A stretch of 64,000 bases of DNA from positions 37,689,221 through 37,753,220 of the forward strand of contig JAHLJT010009419.1 of assembly GCA_031308135.1 (NCBI GenBank), written 5' to 3'. Position 1 is the first letter of the stretch, and each line of letters begins with the position of its first letter. The position numbers and the translations under genes are program-made. Source of the DNA: Acheta domesticus. Taxonomy: Eukaryota > Arthropoda > Insecta > Orthoptera > Gryllidae. This document shows positions 56,166 through 64,000 of this stretch, piece after piece. The notes beneath the pieces were generated by a model. That model did not search any database. It was not told the origin of the DNA and saw only the letters and a program-made list of their open reading frames with translations.

Positions 56166-59100
56166 CCACTCACGCATGAGTTCACGACACATTAGCACTT
56201 ACAACTGCAATAATAACGACCAGTTCGTCCGAATAGCTTTCCTCAGCACATTTAGCTAATTTACAGTGTAGTATTCGTGGTTTGCAATATTTCTTAACGA
56301 ACGGAGTGTTGGAATTAAGTGGTTATTGGCAGATAATAACATTTTTTTTAGCGCTTTCGTAAAGATGCAATTTCAAACTTCAAAGTTTATTGATAAAACT
56401 GCTTAGATATTCAGAGAAAAAAACAACTTTTATGTTTAGAAATAAATGGTTCTCATATTGGCTTGGATATATTTTATCGATTGAGAAGTTTAGTTTGGAG
56501 AAATTTTAATTTTGCCTACTCGTAAATTGTTATTTTCCATTATGGTACATTTACTCAAAAAATTGTTTTACTGTAGTAAAACATTTTAGGTTAGGTTATC
56601 TTTGAGTTAAATGCTCTTCTGGTACTGTTTATTTTAGAGTCTTATAACTGATGCTAGCTCTTAATTTTGAACATATTGGATATTCATATGAAATTATGAA
56701 AATTCAGGTCTGAAAGCGGATCCAGATGAGAGATGGGATATATTTGGTTTCATGTTTCCTTCGAATCTTGTTGAAATCATGCCTAACTATTATGTAAGAA
56801 ATGTAAAATAATTATTGGGTGACAGTGTGGAGAGTAATATTCTGGCAGCATTATTTATTGTCGAAATAACTTTGTCGAAATAACTTTGGCATAATCTATT
56901 TAAAACGAACTTCACTCAAGACTCACAAGGGAACATTTCTGGATTCGAGATAATGCGTGATTCTCACAGATCAGAATTTAGATAAGTTACCGATTTAGAT
57001 AAGTTAAGATTCTTACAGTTTTTTGTGTTATTGTCTTTATCTTCCTGCCATTAGAGTTCAACAGTCGGTGACACAATCGCTGTGATAAATCGCTGAAAGC
57101 AACATCTATATTTACGAATGTGAAAACAACAAAGTATTTATGACGTGAAAGACTAAGTGGTCTTTAACCCCGCCATTAGATGATCTCACTAGCAGATTCA
57201 CGTTTATCGTGTTGATGCACAATTACAAAATTCGTTTTTTTAATCAGTATGATTTAAAGCTAGTTCGTGAACTTTTGAACAAAGTCTCGTATTTAAATCG
57301 ACAATACTATTTTAGTCTCTATCATTTTTATCAGATTAAAGAAACCTTCCCCTTCCCTATTTTCCTGCTCCGGTTAATTTTTGTTGCATTGATTTTCTCT
57401 ATCCACTTTTCGACTTCCTGTAATCCTGAAAGATTTATTTAATCCGAAGGAATAAGAACATACAAGTCCTTAACTTGAAACAAACAAATAGAAACAATAC
57501 ATAAGGAATATTTTTCTCGAAAATTTGTAAAATAGGGTAAAATATATATTTGTAAAATGATAAAGTTATTTGAGAATTGATTTGAGATTTGATTTGTGAG
57601 TTTTTGTTGCTGTCACTTCAAAAATTTGAATCTTTAAGTTATTTCAATATAAAAATACTATTTGATACTATTCCTTTTCTTTTAATATGTTATTATCTGT
57701 TTCTATAGTATGCATTTAAAGTATTTTAAAGGACAATTTTTCTAAAATTCTTGGCGTTAAGAAATTGTTTTCTTTCTGAATCTTGGTGTGATTGCAGTAG
57801 ATTAGTACGTAATAGTTCTTCGCCAGGAAAGGCGTTGGAAGTTTTGGCGTCAGAAGTTTTCGAAAAGGTGAGAAACAACACGAAAGTGTCGGAATTCTTT
57901 CCAACGTACAATTGTTAGTTCCTGCCAGCAAACGATTTCTGTTGGCACAAAAGGGAGTGTTTATTTAATCAGAGCCTGTTATCACCATTTCCTTTACATT
58001 TATTCGCAAGCCGCCGCGTTACGTGACCTCACGCCATGTGCTTTAAGGGGCTCACTTCTGTCACGCCAGTCGTTCGATCGTGCCCACTAAATCTTTCAGT
58101 TGTTGGAGAAGTAGCCGTTTGTTTCGACCGAAGCTCCGGGGGCGGTAGCGACTTCAATCGCTCGCGACTCCCGTTGTGCTGCGGGAGCGGAGTTCGGTCG
58201 GCGGCTGGTGGGTCTGCAGCGCTGGTCGCGTCGGGACGATGCGGCCGCGTGCAGGTCATTTCCATTGCGAGTCACGACTCTGTTATAAGAACGGTAATAA
58301 TCGGTATTATCTCAATCCCCTATGCGCATGCTGAATACGGATGAGCTTCGTCGGGAAGCGGTGCAATCGACGGGAGCGGGAAAGTTGTGGATGCGGAGGG
58401 ACAGCGGAGGTGGAGACTGGAAAGTTGACGGAAGCAAGGAATAGTGGCAGTAGGATAGATTCAAGAAGCTGATAGTTTTAGAAACACGAACTTCAATGTG
58501 ACGGTAGAAGGAGGTGGAAGAAAAAAAGTGTGGTGTTAACCCTTTTGTATTTATCAAAAGTTTCAAAAAATGATCCGCATATCTTTGCTGCTGGGAGTTA
58601 TGTCAGTTCACTGCCCTTAGAAATAATTAATAATAATTCTCTACTCAGAAATAAAATGTATTAAAAGTTTATACTTTTGACTGTATTCATTTCTCCTTTC
58701 AAGATCGTAGCGCTTGATGTATGTAAATATTTACTCGATTTAGAATAAGAATTGGACGAAATTGACTTGTAATACTATCAGCATTCATATTATTCTTTCA
58801 ATAATGAACACAAGAAAAATAGAGTACATATGGCCAATTGAAACAAAAATTAAATGAATCATTGTTTTTACTCAGCTGACATGAAATACAAAGCAGTATT
58901 GATGTTCTATTTCGTTTAGTGAATGGCTGATGCTTTGGTGAAAAGTTGGTAGTTTTAAAGGCAGATATACTGGCGTGAAATATATTTTCTACGACATACA
59001 AGTAATAATTGCAGGAAAAACTTGGGAGCCTAAAGGATACTCGAAAGCTATGGCAGTCGACGCGTTGGAAATGTTGAGGAAGGTGAGAAGTCTAGCAGAG

Positions 59101-59314
59101 AGCGATGTACGAAATAGGGATGATATGACAGCTGATGTGGAAGTGCAGGACAGAAGCCAACGAAATCGAAGTCTTTGAATTGACATTTGTAGGGAGAATG
59201 ATAGAATTGACAAGATGCATTTCCCAGTGCGGTCGTTCAAACCAACATGCAAGCCAGCTTCATGTAGCTCAGAGATCACGCACGAGCCGAAATGTCTCCA
59301 AAGGGCAGCGGCAG
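56166..59314. other. AT-rich sequence with a GC-richer patch at 58010-58290; no gene supported
   Basis: Frames of 60-100 codons are open without recognisable families. The CpG-richer patch at 58020-58280 holds a 102-codon plus frame that is not recognised. An exon-like string between GCAG (59014) and AAG|GTGAGA (59083) is noted under rejected items. Confidence 0.4.
56441..56446 (+). terminator. Possible polyadenylation signal of the coiled-coil gene
   Basis: This is the AATAAA I noted about 670 bp after the stop codon. Earlier non-canonical signals were not excluded. No transcript evidence is available. Confidence 0.25.
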
Positions 59315-59473
59315 CAGAGGCGTGTCTAGGTGTTCAGGTGCCCATGGCAAGCCTAGAATTTGCGCCTCTGTTAGGTTACTTCAAAGTATTTGTTATAGCG
59401 CGTATACCCTAAATAGCGTCCCTTGTGAGTGGCGCCCGTAGCACGTTCCATGCCTGTCATAGATACGCCTCTG
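59315..59473. mobile_element. hAT-like MITE, second copy in opposite orientation
   Basis: The ends CAGAGGCGTGTCTAGG and TAGATACGCCTCTG are inverted repeats. Read in reverse complement, the inner blocks (GGCATGGAACGTGCTACGGG and GCGCCACTCACAAGGGACGC) match the 47646-47821 copy. Flanking AGCGGCAG and GCGGCAAG resemble each other with a one-base shift, consistent with a decayed 8-bp duplication. Confidence 0.85.
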
Positions 59474-59960
59474 GCGGCAAGTAAGGGCAAGTGCGGGCGG
59501 GGCAAAGCAGCGGGCGGAAGGGCCGGCCCCGGAGGCGGAAGAGCGCGAGCCCGCGTGAGTGCCCCGGCGTCACGAAGCACCACCACCTCACGCCATGCGC
59601 CCCTCCTCCCCCTCCAACTCTCCTCCGCCCCCCCTCCCCCCGCGCGAGGGCGCTTAATCAGAGTTGTTTGTAAGCGATATGTATCGATCGGAGGCCGCGG
59701 GCGCTGGGGTGGTCCGGCGCGCGGTTCGTGCGAGGTGAGACCTCTCCCCTCTCCCCCGCTCTCTCCTCCCTCGAGCGGATTCTTTTTGTGTCGTACGAGC
59801 AATGGGAATGGGAGGTGGAAATGCCGACATGCAAGTGGCCTCCGGCGGAGAGGACTGCACCGGTCGACGCCGGTGGTCGATGGGACGGGGCTCGCGACGC
59901 GGGTGGAGGTTGCAGGGGCGGTCACGGCATCGCCATTCGATCCTCACGGTGAAGGCGCTC
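59474..59960. other. GC-rich island with C/T-rich stretches
   Basis: CpG-rich sequence at about 59480-59760 and 59820-59960 is crossed by frames of 184 codons (minus) and 210 codons (plus), neither recognised. CCTCCCCCTCCAACTCTCC-like runs are present. It is probably non-coding. Confidence 0.4.
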
Positions 59961-62060
59961 TCGGTCGATTAGATTCCGAAGCATCCGATCGAGAAGAGAA
60001 CATGTTTTACGGTAATGGGAATAAATGCAGAAGAAATTTCATTGGAATAATTGAATTTTAAGACCGGACGCATTTTGATATTAACGGAGCTCTCGTCAAA
60101 TCGCGCAGTTCCTTTGGTCAAAATGTTATATATTAGGCGATAGGCTGTAAAAATAATTTTTTTTGTTTCCAATTTAGAATAAAAATATACGGCTTGACAT
60201 TTGGCCTCGGTAGTTACCATTCTGTGTAGTCAAAACCAATACCTTCTAATATTTTATTAGTAAATACAAGATCTGTCGCATTTAATGCATATGCCCGGAA
60301 TTGGCATGTGTCAAAGGTTACACATTTGCTTTGGAATGTTTCAAATAGAGAAAATGCTATTTTTGTCACTTGATAAGTTATTAATAAAAGAAAAAAAATG
60401 AAAAGCAACAGTAAGTACAGAGGGAGTTCACAAAAAAGGAGTGGAATTACAGGACAGGTTTGCGAAACAATATAGTTAGCGATTGCATGACGTAATTTTC
60501 TTCTCTTAGACCAGTTGGTAATTAGCTGAGAATAGAAGTTACGATGATTCATGGTCAATACTGCAAATGAAAATATTGACTTCAACGGATTTGTGCACAG
60601 CAGTTTCATTATGTACTTTTGCTGTAGTGTAACAAAATATATTGTTTTTTTTATCATGATCTTACTATCTTATTTCAGAGTTGAAATTGCGGTCAGTAGA
60701 AACTTTTTCCCCCCTTATTTTTCTCCGTGATTTGCATCACAAGTATGCAAGGAGATTATTCCTTTTCGACACTTTTCAATTTTAGAGTTCATTTCTTCAT
60801 CCTCAGCTTCTCTCTCCATGTTCATTCATAGAGATGAGCCTGTATTTCCCTCTTGGAACGATGTTGATACGGCGAACGCTACTTCGACCTTGATACGCTG
60901 AAAGTGAAATCTAACAGTCGGAGTGTGAAGGCGATACAGTGGATTTGCGGAACAAATAACTGCGTGGTGTATCTTCACGGACCATCTTTATTGGGAGACC
61001 AAGTGCATCTGCCTTGCGGGCTTCCCTTGTGAGGACGGCCAGGGTCAGGCGGAGGGGAAGATAAGAGCAGGAAGAGGGTGCTGAAAGGATAGGAATGGAC
61101 GTGTCTATAAGAAGCTTTTTTCACTTCACCAGAGAGTAAAGATGTATCTTTAGTCTATGAATTCACATATCACATGTCTTTCTGTAAAAATTTTCATTTT
61201 ATTTGTTCCTGGTTTAAGTTCCTTATTTCCTAGTCTTATCAGTTGGTAAATTCATTATCAGATTCTTTAATTATATCCTTCCATTTTCGTTTCTTTCATT
61301 GTTTATTTTTTATTCTTTCATTTTTTATTCTTTCATTATTTATCTTTTATTCTTTCATTTTTCTTTCTTTCTCTCTTTATTCTCACCTCGCACAATCTTT
61401 TACATTGTATTCAAGTATATTTTCAATGAATCATTCAACATCAATCAATATTCTTTCCTGCAGTCGACTATTTCAAGACAATCCTGTATTATTTTAGAAT
61501 TGTTGTATGACTTATACTTGCCAGTACCACTATTCATTTACTTTTATTCTCTCTTTTTATCCGTTTTTTCTTGCTTCCCCCTTATTTGTATTATTTGGCA
61601 CATCTACTGTTACATTCATATTTTAATATTGTCCTACATCATCTCTTTTTCTCTCTCTTCTTTCCATCAGTTTCTGTTCATTTCTCAATTTATTGTTTTC
61701 ATTCGGAACTTAATTCTTATAGTCTCTTTAATGTTGTAATTAAATTCTGTCGTTTTCTGTGAATTAACTCTGAACTTTCTGTGAAACGTATCACTACATC
61801 ATTACAAGTCCCCCTTAATCATTACAATTCCCCCTTAAATATCTTGTCAGTTTTCTATTTCGTCCTTACTATCATAAATCTATAACATTGTTACCCTTTT
61901 CCCCTAATATTTGTATAGATTTATTTACCATTTATGATTTTATATCGTTCCTATCAACGAGTATTATAACAAGAAATTCGTTTGGATAAAATGTTTTATC
62001 AGTTAGCGCCTTCCTAAAGATACACGACATTAATTGCAGCACTTATTAAAAATTCCAAAA
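59961..62060. other. AT-rich sequence; one unassigned 147-codon minus-strand frame
   Basis: The frame at 60214-60657 (minus) has a hydrophobic stretch (PLYLLLLFIFFLLLITY), which could be one membrane segment, but no family is recognised and its start context is weak. A T-rich stretch with repeated TTTTTATTCTTTCA lies at 61300-61370. No other feature was seen. Confidence 0.35.
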
Positions 62061-62280
62061 CTAAATATCGTCGTTCTGAGATTCTGGCCGATGCCTTCGT
62101 AGCGTCATTCCGTCTGCGCTGCCCGTCCCTCCCATAAGCTCCCTGCGCGCCGCCGCCGGCGCGAGGGTGGGCAGCCGGACGCGGCCGAGGGGCTGGCGGC
62201 GATTCCGGGAAGCGCGGGAGAAGGGAGATGTGTGGACAGATACACACACGCGCGCCCGGGCCTCGGCGCCCAGCGGACGC
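62061..62280. other. CpG-rich flank of the hexanucleotide repeat
   Basis: The composition becomes GC-rich from about 62110. Open unrecognised frames occur on both strands. Confidence 0.4.
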
Positions 62281-62358
62281 GGCCCCGGCCCCGGCCCCGG
62301 CCCCGGCCCCGGCCCCGGCCCCGGCCCAGGCCCAGGCCCAAGCCTAGGCCCAGGCCCG
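62281..62358. repeat. (GGCCCC)n hexanucleotide repeat
   Basis: Seven perfect GGCCCC units (62281-62322) are followed by six GGCCCA-type units (62323-62358, one reading AGCCTA and the last GGCCCG). On the minus strand this is (GGGGCC)n, a known quadruplex-forming sequence. Translation gives Pro-Arg, Gly-Pro or Gly-Arg-type dipeptides. Confidence 0.95.
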
Positions 62359-62944
62359 GGACTCGGGACGACTCCCCGCAGCAACCGGAGACAAATAGAC
62401 GGCAGCGTCTCCGTTGCTCCGGGACGGGCGGGGGCGGAGGTTCGGAGGCGGTCGCGGAGGGAGACGGCACAAGCCGACACGACTCACGGACCAAGCGGCG
62501 ACCGGGACAGGCAGGAAGACGGAAACGGAGAGCTGGAAGCGGAAGGTGCTGATGTAGGCCCAGAACGAAGAGGCAGTGGTGGAACAAGCAGACCATTAAG
62601 AAGTGGAGATAAGGGAACGGAAGGAGACAGTTTCGAAAGATTCGAAGCATGTGTGAATGAAGGGAGCAGGGGTTACTGGATGCTACTGGTTAAACGTAAG
62701 CGCATGAGATGGACGCGGCTCCGCTGAGGTGAGAGGATAAGGACGAGGAGGTGGAGGTCGGGGTGCCGTAGGATGGAGTGGGGCGCAGTGGGGGGGGGTG
62801 CGGAGGGCGCCGGTCGAGCACACACGCGCCATAAAGAGAGCCGGAGCCCCTGCCCCGTCGGGCGGCGGGCAAGTTATTGATCTGAAATTCGTCCAGATTG
62901 AGCTTTCTTGCGAGCGCGCCCTCGCGACTCCCCTCGAGGTAACG
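62359..62944. other. GC-rich sequence between two repeat arrays
   Basis: A 186-codon plus frame crosses the hexanucleotide repeat and continues to 62727 with an unrepetitive, polar C-terminal part (RSGDKGTEGDSFERFEACVN). No family is recognised. A G10 run lies at about 62790. Confidence 0.35.
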
Positions 62945-63406
62945 CAGCCGCCCCCGCGCCGCCCCCGCGCCGCCCCCGCGCCGCCCCGCGCCGCCCCCGC
63001 GCCGCCCCCGCGCCGCCCCGCGCCGCCCCCGCGCCGCCCCCGCGCCGCCCCCGCGCCGCCCCGCGCCGCCCCGCGCCGCCCCCGCGCCGCCCCCGCGCCG
63101 CCCCCGCGCCGCCCCCGCGCCGCCCCCGCGCCGCCCCCGCGCCGCCCCCGCGCCGCCCCCGCGCCGCCCCGCGCCGCCCCGCGCCGCCCCCGCGCCGCCC
63201 CCGCGCCGCCCCCGCGCCGCCCCCGCGCCGCCCCCGCGCCGCCCCCGCGCCGCCCCCGCGCCGCCCCCGCGCCGCCCCCGCGCCGCCCCCGCGCCGCCCC
63301 CGCGCCGCCCCCGCGCCGCCCCCGCGCCGCCCCCGCGCCGCCCCCGCGCCGCCCCCGCGCCGCCCCCGCGCCGCCCCCGCGCCGCCCCCGCGCCACCCCC
63401 GCGCCG
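62945..63406. repeat. 11-bp GC-only minisatellite (GCGCCGCCCCC)n
   Basis: About 42 units of GCGCCGCCCCC occur, with occasional 10-bp units lacking one C (for example at about 62980, 63020 and 63060). These one-base deletions shift every frame. Even so, the frames of 216-250 codons on both strands stay open because no unit contains a stop. The sequence is exclusively G and C for over 400 bp. Confidence 0.95.
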
Positions 63407-64000
63407 GCCACTCCGATGCGCCCCAGCTCACACACGGACAGTGCTGGCCGGCTGGAAACCCGGGGAGATATCGAACTCGTCTCGAAGATCTAGGACCGTT
63501 GTATATAACAAGAATGTGCCCCAAAGGAATTGAAGAGCAAGTGTATCGCCTATGTTTTTGAGGTAAATAATATACACAAGTATGAGGTCAAAATCAATTT
63601 TATGTCATGTTAATAAATTATTTAAAATCTAGGCTTTAGTTAGAGCCGTAGATTACTCATAATTTTGTGCGTTTTGCAGGGTGTTTTGTGGTGCATTCTG
63701 CCCAATACTTAATATGGAAATACTTAATATGGATGTCGCGCCAAAACGATTGCCTACTTTTTCGTAATTACAACCATTGCTACTAAAGTAAATAGATGCA
63801 GCTCAATTTCACGCCTTTAAAATGATGATATAGAGGTTGTAGATATAGAGGCGAATAAGTTGTATAAACTTTTAAAATATTTGCTCGTTACATTTGTACT
63901 CAAGAATTCCTAAGAATGAATATTGTTCATTCTTCTCGCTCTTCGTCACAATGCCAACAGATACTTCAAGAGCTTTCAACCTAAAGTTAATCTTTTGTGA
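63407..64000. other. Flank returning to AT-rich DNA, nothing recognised
   Basis: GC content falls after about 63500. No exon or repeat was supported before the right edge. Confidence 0.4.

Noticed and set aside
55790..56185. Ser/Arg/His repeat ORFs on the minus strand
   Set aside because: They are shadows of the TGACGCS heptamer array after the coiled-coil gene.
59015..59082. 68-bp exon-like segment between GCAG and AAG|GTGAGA
   Set aside because: The splice-like strings are good, but there is no partner exon, the phase is unknown and the product is unrecognised. It is too short to support.
60214..60657. Possible chemoreceptor-like membrane protein
   Set aside because: Only one hydrophobic stretch is present, and no receptor-family C-terminal motif is visible.
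62683..63561. ORFs of 216-250 codons on both strands
   Set aside because: They are produced by the stop-free 11-bp GC minisatellite, and the 10-bp unit variants shift frames.

Overview
This is a eukaryotic nuclear window, most likely from an insect with a large, gene-poor genome. The reasons are an AT-rich background, split GC-rich coding exons with GT-AG introns, tRNA-derived SINEs, degenerate non-LTR retrotransposon ends, several small hAT-like and foldback elements, and many simple-sequence arrays. A polyneopteran insect is a guess from the overall texture and cannot be fixed by eye. No bacterial operon, rRNA gene, CRISPR array or intact transposase or polymerase gene was seen.

Only one stretch convinces as host protein-coding sequence. 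Three consecutive plus-strand exons (51962-52181, 53299-53522 and 55512 or 55542 to 55772) join in compatible phases. They encode the last ~225-234 residues of an unrecognised Ala/Leu/Arg-rich coiled-coil protein ending at a TAA. No 5' exon of this gene was identified. A tandem array of TGACGCS-like heptamers begins right at its stop codon. A transposon-like element with ~105-bp inverted repeats fills most of its first visible intron, and a hAT-like element lies in the second.

Layout. 1-8.2 kb: a reverse SINE at the left edge, a 103-bp tandem duplication carrying two CRE palindromes, two GC-rich islands and a possible pogo-like relic. 8.2-18 kb: a 107-bp tandem array, a GC-rich 20-bp minisatellite, a dispersed repeat with ~310-bp internal periodicity, two coding-like fragments and a non-LTR (LINE) 3' end on the minus strand. 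18-34 kb: pyrimidine, purine and 12-bp minisatellite arrays, a foldback MITE, one SINE, and an inverted partial copy of the 12.5-kb repeat. 34-50 kb: several SINEs in both orientations, (TAA)n tracts, a large purine array, two hAT-like elements and an RTE-like LINE end. 50-56.5 kb: the coiled-coil gene end. 56.5-64 kb: AT-rich DNA, a second copy of the 176-bp hAT-like MITE, a GGCCCC hexanucleotide repeat and an 11-bp GC-only minisatellite.

Most long open frames in the GC-rich arrays arise because the repeat units are multiples of three or lack stops. I do not regard them as genes. All boundaries were read by eye and most repeat edges are approximate.
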